Assembly (NCBI GenBank): GCA_031402225.1
Contig: JANNSD010000034.1
Coordinates: forward strand, 1 to 64,000
Length of the DNA stretch: 64,000 nucleotides
Reading direction: 5' to 3'
Source: JAGGAG01 sp031402225
GTDB lineage: Bacteria > Gemmatimonadota > Gemmatimonadetes > Gemmatimonadales > GWC2-71-9
The number at the start of each line of letters is the position of its first letter. The first letter of the stretch is position 1. The notes beneath the pieces were generated by a model. That model had not been told where the DNA came from. It did no database searches and saw nothing but the letters and a program-made list of their open reading frames with translations. Shown here in pieces: positions 25,670-33,688 of this stretch. The translations under genes were made by a program, and so were the position numbers.

Positions 25670-27466
25670 ATGTCCGAACCCCTCGAACGGCTGCGACACG
25701 TGCTGCATGATCGCTACCGCATCGAGCGCGAGCTCGGTGCCGGCGGCATGGCCACGGTCTACCTCGCGCAGGACCTCAAGCACCATCGGCTCGTCGCCTT
25801 GAAGGTGCTCCATCCCGAGCTGAGCGCGTCGCTCGGTGCGGAGCGCTTCCTTCGCGAGATCGCCGTCGCCGCCGGATTGACCCATCCGCACATCCTGCCC
25901 GTCCACGACTCGGGAGCGGCGGAGGGGATCCTGTTCTACGTGATGCCGTACGTCGATGGGCCCAGCCTGCGTCAGCGCCTCGAGCGTGAAGGCGAGCTGC
26001 CCGTGGCGGACGCTGTGCGCATCCTGCGCGAGGTCGCGGACGCCATGTCGCTCGCCCACCGGCGCGGCATCGTCCACCGCGACCTCAAGCCGGAAAATGT
26101 GCTGCTCTCCGGCGAGCACGCCGTCGTGGCCGACTTCGGGATCGCGAAGGCGCTGCACCTGTCCGGCGAGGGCGACCGCCTCACCGGGACGGGAATGGCC
26201 GTTGGGACGCCGGCCTACATGGCCCCCGAGCAGGCGGCGGCTGATGCCATGACCGACCACCGGGCGGACATCTATGCGCTGGGTGTCCTCGGCTACGAGC
26301 TGCTGACGGGCGCACCGCCCTTCTTCGGTGGCTCACCCCAGCAAATCGTCGTCGCCCACCTCATGCGCGCGCCCGAGCCCCTCGCGTCGGTGCGTCCGGG
26401 AATCCCGCCGCGGATCGCAGGGGCGGTGATGCGCTGCCTGGAGAAGCGGCCGGCGGACCGCTGGCAGTCGGCGGACGAGTTCCGCCGGGAGCTGGCCGCC
26501 GAGTCGCCGTCGAGCGGGGGCGGCTCGGGCCAGGCGACGGCCACGGTCCCCGGCTACCTGCCGATCACCGAGAACATCTGCCGGAGGTTTGACCGCACGA
26601 CCTTCGACCCGCGCATGATCGGCGACCGCCTCCATTACCTGGACAATCAGGTCCGGTCGAACGTGCTGATCCTCCTGATCCAGAACTGGTCGGTCGAGGC
26701 CATCGATCCGGCTACGACGCTGCCCGGGTCGCCCTACCGGGTGATCGTGCCGACGCTCTACGGATTCGAGCGCGAGCGCCATCCCAGGCTCCCGGTCGGC
26801 ATTGCCGACCACATCGTGCTCCTCGAGGCCCTGCTCGACCACCTGACCGCATCGGGAGGCGTGGACGCGGTGATCGCGGTCGGATTCTCGGCGGGCGGTG
26901 ACCTCGTGCTGCGGATGGCCGCGGACCAGGGCAGCACCGCTCGGCTCGATGGTTGCCTCGCGCTCGGCCCCAATGTCGGCGTCGAGACGTGCACCGTCTC
27001 CGGCGTGCTCGCCGAGGCGACGAGCAGCGCACCCGAGGTGCTGCTGCCCGCGCTCAACCGCGCGCTCGCCTCGGCGTCGTCCGTCGGGGACTGGCTCGAT
27101 CTCGCGGACGACTTCCGCCACATCGTGCACAACTTCGGGGGCGACCTCCGTCCGATCCAGCGCTTCGCGCACGACACCGTCACGCCGTGGCGTGTGGAGG
27201 GACCGGATCTGCTGCTCCGCTGGTATCGGCAAGCCACGGAGGCAGGACGCCTGGTCCGCTGCGTGTTCGAGGACAGCGAGGTGTACCGCAACAGGGCGCG
27301 GGAGCTCCAGTTGCGAAACCTGGACGAAGGCGTGCTCGGCGAGGGCTATCGGCCGGGCTCGATCACGGTGGAACCTGTGGCCCGGCACTTCGAGCTGCTC
27401 GACCCGTCGCTGATCATGCGCCATCTCGACGCCATGGTGGCCGAGCTTCGCGCGGCACCGCAGTGA
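25670..27466 (+). CDS. Ser/Thr protein kinase fused to an alpha/beta hydrolase-like domain
   Basis: A 598-residue protein without a membrane helix. Residues about 17-280 form a complete Hanks-type kinase: GAGGMATVY loop, VALKVL lysine, IVHRDLKPENVL catalytic loop, DFGIAKA, and GTPAYMAPEQ. Residues about 300-590 do not resemble TPR or PD40 domains; AVGFSAGGDLVL has the G-x-S-x-G nucleophile elbow of alpha/beta hydrolases, preceded by a VIVPTLYGFERERHP strand and followed near the end by PVARHFELLDP with a candidate catalytic His. A soluble kinase-hydrolase fusion is unusual. The kinase half may be regulated by, or act on, the hydrolase half. It shares its upstream region with the carbonic-anhydrase/bestrophin operon. 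Confidence 0.85.
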   Translation: MSEPLERLRHVLHDRYRIERELGAGGMATVYLAQDLKHHRLVALKVLHPELSASLGAERFLREIAVAAGLTHPHILPVHDSGAAEGILFYVMPYVDGPSLRQRLEREGELPVADAVRILREVADAMSLAHRRGIVHRDLKPENVLLSGEHAVVADFGIAKALHLSGEGDRLTGTGMAVGTPAYMAPEQAAADAMTDHRADIYALGVLGYELLTGAPPFFGGSPQQIVVAHLMRAPEPLASVRPGIPPRIAGAVMRCLEKRPADRWQSADEFRRELAAESPSSGGGSGQATATVPGYLPITENICRRFDRTTFDPRMIGDRLHYLDNQVRSNVLILLIQNWSVEAIDPATTLPGSPYRVIVPTLYGFERERHPRLPVGIADHIVLLEALLDHLTASGGVDAVIAVGFSAGGDLVLRMAADQGSTARLDGCLALGPNVGVETCTVSGVLAEATSSAPEVLLPALNRALASASSVGDWLDLADDFRHIVHNFGGDLRPIQRFAHDTVTPWRVEGPDLLLRWYRQATEAGRLVRCVFEDSEVYRNRARELQLRNLDEGVLGEGYRPGSITVEPVARHFELLDPSLIMRHLDAMVAELRAAPQ

Positions 27467-27585
27467 GGCGGGGTGACGGTCTTGCGAGGAGCCGGCGATC
27501 GTTGGTGTCGAGGGTTTGACTTCCCTGGTCCCGTCGCGTCGTCCTGCGCCACGCCGGCATCGATGCGCGGCTGAAGCCAGACGAA

Positions 27586-27607
27586 CGCCCGCCGTGATTG
27601 GCGGGCG
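27586..27607. terminator. perfect 8-bp GC hairpin downstream of the kinase gene
   Basis: CGCCCGCC, a six-base loop GTGATT, then GGCGGGCG. It lies 120 bases after the kinase stop. There is no T-run, so termination would be weak or factor-assisted. Confidence 0.35.
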
Positions 27608-27626
27608 GCTTGTCCGCGACCTTCTG

Positions 27627-27765
27627 CTAGAACATCAAGTTGCGATCCACTGTGACGAGGTGAGTGAATCCAGCACTAGCCACTCCAGTAATGTTTGCAC
27701 CGGGACCCGAGTCCCGACGAAAACCAAGGCCCCGCCCATGATCTCGGGGTCTCGGTGAAACGGAA
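27627..27765 (-). pseudogene. collapsed DUF433 antitoxin / DUF5615 PIN-like toxin relic
   Basis: The minus strand encodes RDPEIMGGALVFVGTRVPVQ TLLEWL, clear DUF433 sequence. Immediately downstream in another frame is AGFTHLVTVDRNLMF, the C-terminal strand of the DUF5615 PIN-like toxin usually encoded next to DUF433. The antitoxin C-terminus and most of the toxin are missing, so a deletion has fused the ends of a former toxin-antitoxin pair. Confidence 0.65.
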
Positions 27766-27858
27766 GTGTTGATCCGGCTGCGGGCCGCGGGGTCTCGGTG
27801 GTACCAATGCCATCGCCCGCGGCCCGGCAGCAGCAAGCGCCTGTTGGCCCGCTCAGGG

Positions 27859-28152
27859 CTACGTGCGCGGTTGCCAATAACCAGGGAGCCGGCGATGGTG
27901 GGCGATAGCGAGGATGAACACGCGATCTGGGTCAACGCGATAGATCACGTGGTAGGGAAACCGCCGGAACGAGAGTCTACGGCTGCCGTGGGGAATCACT
28001 CGCCCGGCTCCCGGGAATTGGAGAAGGAAACCGGGTGTGCGGTCAAACTCAGCAAGGAAGTCGCGGCCCAACCCGCTCGCCTGGGTCTCGTAATACAGGG
28101 CAACTTCGCCCAGCTCCTGATCAGCTCCGGGATGTAGTTCAGCGGGGCTCAT
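27859..28152 (-). CDS. RelE/ParE-superfamily toxin
   Basis: A 97-residue basic protein. HPGADQELGEVALYYETQAS and the terminal strands FRRFPYHVIYRVDPDRVFIL then AIAHHRRLPGYW match the RelE/ParE fold. It starts 14 bases inside the end of the upstream antitoxin gene, the usual coupled arrangement. It would act on ribosome-bound mRNA or on gyrase. No frameshift is seen. Confidence 0.85.
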   Translation of the reverse strand: MSPAELHPGADQELGEVALYYETQASGLGRDFLAEFDRTPGFLLQFPGAGRVIPHGSRRLSFRRFPYHVIYRVDPDRVFILAIAHHRRLPGYWQPRT

Positions 28153-28375
28153 TCAACTGCGCCCGCGCCTTAGCCAAAGCTTCGGCGGCCGGCACGGCCT
28201 TAACCGAGCCGGCCTTCAAGTCCTGGTAGCGTCGCTCGGTTTCGTTTGCCCAGGCCACGTCGATCTCGGTGTCGGCCGCTTCGAGGCTGTCGAGCAGTGC
28301 TTCTGCCAAACGGGCGCGCACTGCGGCGGGAAGCTGGAGGAGCTCCGCCTCAAGCTGCTCTGGGGTGAGCTTCAT
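28139..28375 (-). CDS. addiction-module component (PF09720-like antitoxin)
   Basis: A 78-residue acidic protein: LPAAVRARLAEALLDSLE, DVAWANETERRYQDLKAG and VPAAEALAKAR match the putative addiction module component family paired with ParE/RelE toxins. ATG 28375. Upstream on its strand is the attC-like hairpin at 28454-28540 whose distal core is GTTAGGC, so this pair occupies the position of the next integron cassette. Confidence 0.85.
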   Translation of the reverse strand: MKLTPEQLEAELLQLPAAVRARLAEALLDSLEAADTEIDVAWANETERRYQDLKAGSVKAVPAAEALAKARAQLNEPR

Positions 28376-28453
28376 CGGGGTCTCATGTCGGTTGGGGCTG
28401 AATGAAAGGTAAGTGGCTGCGGAGAGACCGCCAAACGGCGCCAGCGGTGAGCG

Positions 28454-28540
28454 GCCTAACGGTCTGCAAATCAGTTGCGAGGGCGTGTGCGGCGAAGCCG
28501 CATCATTAGCGCCCTCGCCAACTGCATTTGCTGGTTAGCG
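28454..28540 (-). repeat. attC-like recombination site A (after mazF)
   Basis: On the minus strand the core sites are CGCTAAC (seven bases after the mazF stop) and GTTAGGC, 87 bases end to end. Between them the arms AAATGCAGTTGGCGAGGGCG and CGCCCTCGCAACTGATTTGC pair imperfectly, and a smaller GCGGC-TTC-GCCGC hairpin sits in the middle. Size, core sites, extrahelical mismatches and position directly after a stop codon fit an integron attC. Confidence 0.7.
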
Positions 28541-28546
28541 TGCGGA

Positions 28547-28888
28547 CTAGGGGGCGAACATTTCCTGCAGGACCCCCAACACCCGCTCGAGCGTCGATGG
28601 ACTGAATCGGCCGACCTTCTTGGTGAGTCGGGCCCGATCAACCGTCCGGAGCTGGTCCAGTACCACATGGCCCGCCTTGCCGGCGAAGCGACAGGGGATC
28701 CGGAACGGGTACGGATGCGACCCCGTCGTGAGCGGCGCGACAATGAAGGTGCGGAGTGCGCCGTTCAACTCGTTCGGCGAGACGACCACGCAGGGGCGCG
28801 TCTTCCGGATCTCGCGGCCGAGCGTCGGGTCGAGGGCCACGAGGAAGACATCGCCCCGGGCCACGAGCTCTGTACTCACCACGTCCAT
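28547..28888 (-). CDS. mazF: MazF/PemK-family mRNA interferase toxin
   Basis: A 113-residue toxin. RGDVFLVALDPTLGREIRKT and RPCVVVSPNELN, then FIVAPLTTG and DQLRTVDRARL, are the conserved MazF/PemK elements, including the active-site Arg in the RPCVVV strand. It overlaps mazE by 13 bases. The stop codon lies seven bases from an attC-like site, so the pair forms an integron cassette. Expected role: sequence-specific RNA cleavage when the antitoxin is lost. Confidence 0.9.
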   Translation of the reverse strand: MDVVSTELVARGDVFLVALDPTLGREIRKTRPCVVVSPNELNGALRTFIVAPLTTGSHPYPFRIPCRFAGKAGHVVLDQLRTVDRARLTKKVGRFSPSTLERVLGVLQEMFAP

Positions 28889-29121
28889 TCATCCTGGTCG
28901 AAATCCGTGGCCACCACCGCGTCGAGCAGGCCCGCCTCGGCCGCCGCCAAGGCGGTTGCCGCGTCGGCCCAGCCGGCTCGGGTCGAGGCGAGGGGACGGA
29001 TGACGACGGTGTTACCGTGGACCTCGAGCTGCACGTCCTCCTCGAGCCCGGCCTGCTCAATGAGCAGCTTGGGGAGGCGGATGCCGCGGGAGTTGCCGAT
29101 CCGGACGAGCTTGGCTTTCAT
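28876..29121 (-). CDS. mazE: MazE/AbrB-type antitoxin
   Basis: An 81-residue protein with an AbrB/MazE swapped-hairpin DNA-binding domain (VRIGNSRGIRLPKLLIEQAG) and an acidic, probably disordered C-terminus (VVATDFDQDEWTW) that would bind MazF. ATG 29121. The repeated GTA-xx-TAC sites just upstream are a natural autoregulatory operator. Confidence 0.9.
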   Translation of the reverse strand: MKAKLVRIGNSRGIRLPKLLIEQAGLEEDVQLEVHGNTVVIRPLASTRAGWADAATALAAAEAGLLDAVVATDFDQDEWTW

Positions 29122-29139
29122 GGGGGCTCGGGAAACAGT

Positions 29140-29158
29140 GTAACTACAATGTAGCTAC
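29140..29158 (-). promoter_or_regulatory. putative MazE operator, two GTAxxTAC half-sites
   Basis: GTAACTAC and GTAGCTAC lie three bases apart, 19-37 bases upstream of the mazE start. Paired short palindromes in this place are typical of autoregulated mazEF-type modules. Confidence 0.5.
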
Positions 29159-29192
29159 TGTCTGCCTTCGCGCAAGCTGCTCGCGTCGGTCA

Positions 29193-29266
29193 CGCTAACG
29201 GCAGGCGTCAGCCGCCGCGGCGCCCATGATGACACGCGCCGCGGTCGGCTGCGCGCCGTGTTAGGC
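29193..29266 (-). repeat. attC-like recombination site B (upstream of mazE)
   Basis: Minus-strand cores GCCTAAC and GTTAGCG enclose arms that pair well (GGCGCGCAGCCG-x-CCGCGGCGC against GCGCCGCGGCGGCTG), with a loop around GTGTCATCATGG. The left core TTAGCG is exactly complementary to the CGCTAAC of site A, as expected for the two ends of one cassette. Confidence 0.65.
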
Positions 29267-29276
29267 AGCAGCGTGA

Positions 29277-29848
29277 CTAAGCAGACAACCTCTTACGAAT
29301 CAGAGCGACACGAGCGCAGAGCAAGTGTTCCGAGTGGTCGCGGAACCGGCGCCTAGAATCACCTCGGGTCTGGAAGACCTGGTCTGGACTGTCGAAGCCG
29401 AAGCCGAACATCCGGTCTGGCGTACCCGCCACGGTGCGGACCTTCTTGAGGAAGGCGCGCATTTCTTGCTGAGTGAACACGAGGATCAACGGTGACCACC
29501 ATGTCCCGAGCTCCCGTTTCTGCGCGGCATCAACCGCTGGGTACTGAGCCACCAAGCAGAACAGGTCGGCTTCGGGCGGGCACTCGAAGCTATTGAACCA
29601 GGTGTCGTAGCGAAACTGGCGTCGCGCCCGCTCGCTTGCTTGCAGCTGGGAGTATGTGCGGGACGACTTGATCTGAATCGACAGACCTTGGTTCGGCCCG
29701 CTCGCCGACGGGACAGAATAAGATCTACACCCTGTTCTTGGCGCGAGATCGGCGCGAACAGCGAGAAGCCCTGTCGCGCCGGGAACAGTCGGGCGAGCTG
29801 CTGTGCAACGCAGTACTCCGGATACGGAAGCGAAAAGATCGGTTCAAT
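29277..29848 (-). pseudogene. frameshifted PD-(D/E)XK nuclease-like cassette gene
   Basis: One minus-strand frame reads IEPIFSLPYPEYCVAQQLAR, then QEQGVDLILSRRRAG. At about 29690-29705 the similarity moves to another frame, GLSIQIKSSRTYSQ and onward through TWFNSFECPPEADLFCLVAQ to a stop at 29277. GVDL and QIK at this spacing suggest the D...(E/Q)xK core of a PD-(D/E)XK-fold protein. No ATG lies near the beginning; an ATT at 29848 is the first sensible codon. It sits exactly between attC-like sites B and C. Confidence 0.5.
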
Positions 29849-29868
29849 TCTTGACCTCGTGGTCTGCT

Positions 29869-29933
29869 GCCTAACGTGTGCTTCTGCTGCGAACGCTTCC
29901 TACCGCACCTGCGCTCGTCGGCAGCAGGCGTCG
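29869..29933 (-). repeat. degenerate attC-like site C
   Basis: On the minus strand GCCTGCTGCCGACGAGCGC and GCGTTCGCAGCAGAAGC form an imperfect hairpin ending in the core GTTAGGC (29869-29875). The other core is no longer recognisable. It directly follows the stop at 29934. Confidence 0.45.
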
Positions 29934-30767
29934 CTATATGGCCGTCGCACTGGAAACCGGAACGGCATGCTCACCGAGAGGCATGTGCTTGCCCGCCTTT
30001 GGCATCTGCAAGGCGAACACACCTGGCTCCTGCTCGAGAATCTTGACGTGCCAATAGAGACTCCCGTCTGCATTTTCGGTGGTACTTAGTTCCGCAAGGC
30101 GGGACTGAAATAGAGCGTGCGGCGTGGCAAAGCACACCGAAAGATCCATCGCCCCAAGTGCCACGACCGCATCCGAATCATCGGCGAGGAACTCGTCCCA
30201 AGCTGGGTGATACGCGAACCACTAGGGAATCGAGTTGCCCCGTGTGTACCTCTTCGAGAGCGTGCACACCGCGCGGTGGTCCTTGCTGCTGTCCCAATAG
30301 GTTGCCCGCGTCCGCTTGATTAGGGTATAACCGAGCTTTGCGCTTACTGAGGAAATGACTGCCTCCCTCTTGGCGGCGAGAGCGGACGGTGCCGTGAACT
30401 GCCAGGACGACGCTTCGGTGGAATCTCTGGTCTCGTCGGACTCGACGGCGTCGCTTGTCTTGTCCTCGGCATCCTTCGCGGCGAGCCCGCTCCACAGCGC
30501 CACGCGACGGAGCGGGATGTCCTCGGCATGATTGCTGCGCTCAAGGCGCGCCAGTAGCAGTCCGAGGTACAGCCCGGCGATCGCACCCAGTGCACCGTAA
30601 CCCAGCGCATGGCTGAGGATCCAGTTGGCGATCGATGGGACGGTAGCGCCGATATCCGGGTTGGTGGCCCAGCGGACAATCGCGACCACCACTCCGAGGG
30701 CCGTCCAGGGAATGGCGAAGAGGGCAGCGAGCTTCAGGAGAGCGCGGAACTGGCGCGAAAAGGACAT
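29934..30767 (-). pseudogene. membrane protein cassette gene with in-frame stop
   Basis: ATG 30767 opens MSFSRQFRALLKLAALFAIP, two hydrophobic helices, a charged linker, and a soluble domain. A TAG at 30222 follows RGNSIP, but the same frame continues WFAYHPAWDEFLADDSDAVV and on to a stop at 29934. Both sides of the stop look protein-like, so the full gene was about 277 codons and is interrupted (or read through). The N-terminal part resembles small membrane proteins seen in integron cassettes; the C-terminal domain with YWHVKILEQEPG is uncharacterised. Confidence 0.55.
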
Positions 30768-30787
30768 AGCTCAGAGCTCGGTGGCAA

Positions 30788-30794
30788 CCTAACG
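30788..30794 (-). repeat. isolated attC-like core site D
   Basis: GTTAGGT on the minus strand, 21 bases upstream of the membrane-protein start. It matches the GTTRRRY core and would be the left end of that cassette. The adjoining GC-rich stretch to about 30860 has only weak arm pairing. Confidence 0.35.
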
Positions 30795-30907
30795 CGTTGC
30801 ACATGCGCTGCGGCCGCGGTGGCGGCGCGAGCGCGACGGCTGAACAAGCTGCAAGCACAGGCCGCGCTCGTGCCGCATCCGGCGGCTAGGATCCTTGGAT
30901 CGGTGCG

Positions 30908-31081
30908 CTAGGAGGAATAGTGCGTAACGCCGAGCAGGCGCTGGCAGTGCGGGCAGAAGTAGGCGAGGCGCTTGCCGGCCATGAGCTCCCGAACGCGGTG
31001 GAAGTACAGCTTTTCCAGTGGCTCAGCGCAATGAGGGCATAGCGGCAGCAGGTCATCGCGTTCCTCGAGCCTCAGAGTCAC
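30908..31081 (-). CDS. 57-residue zinc-ribbon protein
   Basis: A GTG at 31081 opens VTLRLEERDD and two CPHC motifs (about residues 15-18 and 43-46) separated by KLYFHRVRELMAGKRLAYF, ending VTHYSS and TAG at 30908. Two CxxC pairs at this spacing make a zinc ribbon. The start overlaps the end of the intI relic frame by four bases. The function is unknown; codon structure and the intact motif argue it is real. Confidence 0.6.
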   Translation of the reverse strand: MTLRLEERDDLLPLCPHCAEPLEKLYFHRVRELMAGKRLAYFCPHCQRLLGVTHYSS

Positions 31082-31512
31082 GACGGGTCTCGCCTCGTGA
31101 AATCAGGTTGGCCAGCTAACGTGAATTCGACGGCGCCATGCTCATCCCATTGTACGACCCGCAGCCGAATCCGGAAAGGCTGCGGGGCGGGGCGGGGCGC
31201 CTCCTGCACCGTCCGGATGTCATACCCCGCCTCCAGCAGGTGCGTCGCGAATGAGTGCCGAAGCGTATGACCACTCGCCTTCTTCGCGACGCCCGATCGC
31301 CGGACCGCCTGGGCCATGAACCGCTGCACCGCCGACGGGTGGAGCGGTCCTTTTGACCCTTGCCCCGGCGGATGCGAAGCTCCGCTCGCCCCACATCCAC
31401 ATCCTTGACGCGCAGCCACGAGGCGGACAACCCAGCCCGTGTATGCCTGCTCCATTCGCTGGCTATAGTGGCCCACGCGGAGCTTCGACCGAAAAACGGT
31501 CAGCAGGCGCGG
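31078..31512 (-). pseudogene. integron integrase (IntI) relic
   Basis: Three blocks of an integron integrase survive in changing frames: PRLLTVFRSKLRVGHYSQRM then EQAYTGWVVR (31417-31512, N-terminal domain), WLRVKDVDVGRAELRIRRGKG (about 31350-31418), and HPSAVQRFMAQAVRRSGVAK, then HTLRHSFATHLLEAGYDIRT (31213-31353), which holds the HxxR catalytic box. The middle of the gene and the C-terminal nucleophile Tyr are gone; downstream the frame continues into unrelated residues ending at 31078. This supports reading the hairpins at 28454-30794 as remains of a cassette array. Confidence 0.75.
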
Positions 31513-31555
31513 ATTCGACTGCGAAGGAGGAGGTGGCAAAAGCGCAGGTCGAGCC

Positions 31556-33127
31556 CTACTGTGCGGAAACGGCGGAGCGCCCCCCACGCAGCACATACTT
31601 CTGGATCTTGCCGGTCGCCGTTTTCGGCAGCTCGGCGACGATGGTCATTCCCTTCGGTACCTTGAAACCGGCGAGCCGTTCGCGCGCGAACCCGCGCAAC
31701 TCTTCCTCGGTGAGCGCCATGCCGGGCTTGAGCACGACGAATGCATGCGGCGCCTCGCCCCACTTCTCGTGCGGCAAACCGACGACCGCCACTTCCTGGA
31801 TGGCGGGATGCCGCAGCAGCACACCCTCGAGCTCGATGGACGAGATATTCTCGCCGCCGCTGATGATCACGTCCTTCAGGCGGTCGCGGATCTCGATATA
31901 GCCGTCGGGGTGGACCACGGCGGCATCACCGGAGTGGAACCAGCCGCCCTCGAAGGCCCGCGCGGTGGCCTCGGGATCACGGTAGTACCCCTCCATCACG
32001 ACGTTGCCGCGCATGAGGACCTCGCCCACTACCGTCCCATCGCGTGGCACGTCCACGCCGCGCTCATCGACCACGCGCAGCTCGCCGGCGGTGACGATCG
32101 CCACGCCCTGGCGCGCCTTGATGCGTGCCCGCTCCGTGACGTCCAGCATGGCGTGTTCCGGGCGCGGTTCGCAGACGCAGATGGCCGGTGACGTCTCGGT
32201 GAGGCCGTAGATCTGCGTGATGGCCCAGCCGAGTCCCTGCTCCACGCGCTCGATGGTGTGGGCCGCCGGGGCGGCGCCGGCGGTGAGGACCCGCACGCCG
32301 CGGGGCGCCCGAGCCCGGAGTTCGTCGGGCGCGCCGGCGATGGTGATGAGCACGGTGGGCGAGGCGCAGAGCATGGTGATGTGCTCCGCGCCGAGCAGCC
32401 CGTACACGGTGGGGACGTCGGTGCGCCGGGCACAGACGTGGGTTCCGCCCGCTGCGGCGACGGTCCACACGAAGCCCCAGCCGTTGGCGTGGAACATCGG
32501 CAGGGTCCAGAGATAGCGGTCGGCGCAGGTCATGGGGTGATGCACGAGCAGCCCGACGGCGTTTACCCAGGCGTTGCGGTGGGTAATCATGACGCCCTTG
32601 GGCCTCGAGGTGGTGCCGCTGGTGTAATTGATCGCGAGGACGTCGTTCTCGCCCACCTCGTGCCGCGCCAGCAGTGGGGGTGCCTCGGCGAGGAGGCGCT
32701 CGTAATCGAGCCATCCGTCACCGCCACCCTCCAGTGCCACGAAGTGCTCGATGCCGGGCATCTCGTGCCGGACCACGTCGACCAGGTCGAGGTAGTCGGC
32801 GTGCACGCAGAGGATGCGGCTGCCGGAGTGGTTCACCATCCAGGCCCAGTCGGCGGGGAGGAGGCGATAGTTGAGCGGCACGATGACCGCGCCCAGCTGC
32901 GGCACGGCGGTGAACCCCTCGAGATGCGCGTGGGAGTTGGGGGCGATATAGGCCACGCGATCGCCGGGGGCGACGCCCAGGTGGCGGAGGGCGCCGGCCC
33001 AGCGGTCGCAGCGGTCGAGGAACTGGGTGTAGCTCCAACGCCGGGTGCCGTCGACGACGGCCTCGCGGTCGCCGTAGAGCGATCGCGCGCGTTCGCTGAA
33101 GGCGAGGGGACTGAGCGGGGTCAGCAT
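31556..33127 (-). CDS. AMP-forming acyl-CoA ligase (ANL superfamily)
   Basis: A 523-residue adenylate-forming enzyme. Motifs: YTSGTTSRPKGV (P-loop A3), YGLTETSP (A5), GWFHSGD (A7), IRDRLKDVIISGGENIS (hinge, A8), and PKTATGKIQK with the catalytic Lys (A10). It activates a carboxylic acid, probably a medium- or long-chain fatty acid, as CoA thioester. It ends just before the intI relic and starts 16 bases from the SnoaL-like lipoprotein gene on the same strand. Confidence 0.9.
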   Translation of the reverse strand: MLTPLSPLAFSERARSLYGDREAVVDGTRRWSYTQFLDRCDRWAGALRHLGVAPGDRVAYIAPNSHAHLEGFTAVPQLGAVIVPLNYRLLPADWAWMVNHSGSRILCVHADYLDLVDVVRHEMPGIEHFVALEGGGDGWLDYERLLAEAPPLLARHEVGENDVLAINYTSGTTSRPKGVMITHRNAWVNAVGLLVHHPMTCADRYLWTLPMFHANGWGFVWTVAAAGGTHVCARRTDVPTVYGLLGAEHITMLCASPTVLITIAGAPDELRARAPRGVRVLTAGAAPAAHTIERVEQGLGWAITQIYGLTETSPAICVCEPRPEHAMLDVTERARIKARQGVAIVTAGELRVVDERGVDVPRDGTVVGEVLMRGNVVMEGYYRDPEATARAFEGGWFHSGDAAVVHPDGYIEIRDRLKDVIISGGENISSIELEGVLLRHPAIQEVAVVGLPHEKWGEAPHAFVVLKPGMALTEEELRGFARERLAGFKVPKGMTIVAELPKTATGKIQKYVLRGGRSAVSAQ

Positions 33128-33142
33128 CGGCAGGATCCGCGG

Positions 33143-33634
33143 CTACTTCGAATCGGTGTTCCACATGTCGTGGATCGCCTTCCAGCTGCCGTCGGCCTGC
33201 TTCATCCAGACGCAGAGGTACTTCCCCTTCCCGAACGAGTCTTGGTACGCGCCCGCCGTGTAGCCGAGGTCGCCGATCACTTCGGCGTGATCGGTCTTCC
33301 AGGAGATGCTGTAGGTCGAGTCGGCGAAGTACGCCGCCCATACCTTCTCCGCCGCGGCTCGGCCGACGGCCACGGGCTCGTTCGGCGGGTAGGCAATCGC
33401 ATCCTCGGCATAGAACGCCGCCACGCGCCCGGCGTCCCTGGTGGCCGCCGCCGCGGACCAGTCGTCATCGAGCTTCGCCAGGGCCTTCGCCTCAGCGATC
33501 GTGTCAGCGCCCTTGCCGGCGCCCGGGCTCGCGCCCGCGCAGGACGCGAGCGTCACCAGGGCCAATACGCCGGTTGCGTGGAGAACATGCGCTGCCGCCG
33601 AACGACGCTTGCTCATCGACACAGTGATCATCAT
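33143..33634 (-). CDS. secreted SnoaL/DUF4440-like lipoprotein
   Basis: A 163-residue protein with lipoprotein signal (GVLALVTLASCAGAS). The SnoaL-like domain includes LDDDWSAAAATRDAGRVAAF, YAEDAIAYPPNEPVAVG and the terminal GSWKAIHDMWNTDS, closely parallel to the protein at 17099. Two ATGs follow GAGGGAG. It precedes the acyl-CoA ligase gene, possibly cotranscribed. Confidence 0.8.
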   Translation of the reverse strand: MMITVSMSKRRSAAAHVLHATGVLALVTLASCAGASPGAGKGADTIAEAKALAKLDDDWSAAAATRDAGRVAAFYAEDAIAYPPNEPVAVGRAAAEKVWAAYFADSTYSISWKTDHAEVIGDLGYTAGAYQDSFGKGKYLCVWMKQADGSWKAIHDMWNTDSK

Positions 33635-33688
33635 CTCTCCCTCAGGTTTGGTGTTGGGGGCTAGTCCTGGTTGACGACACTCGATGAC

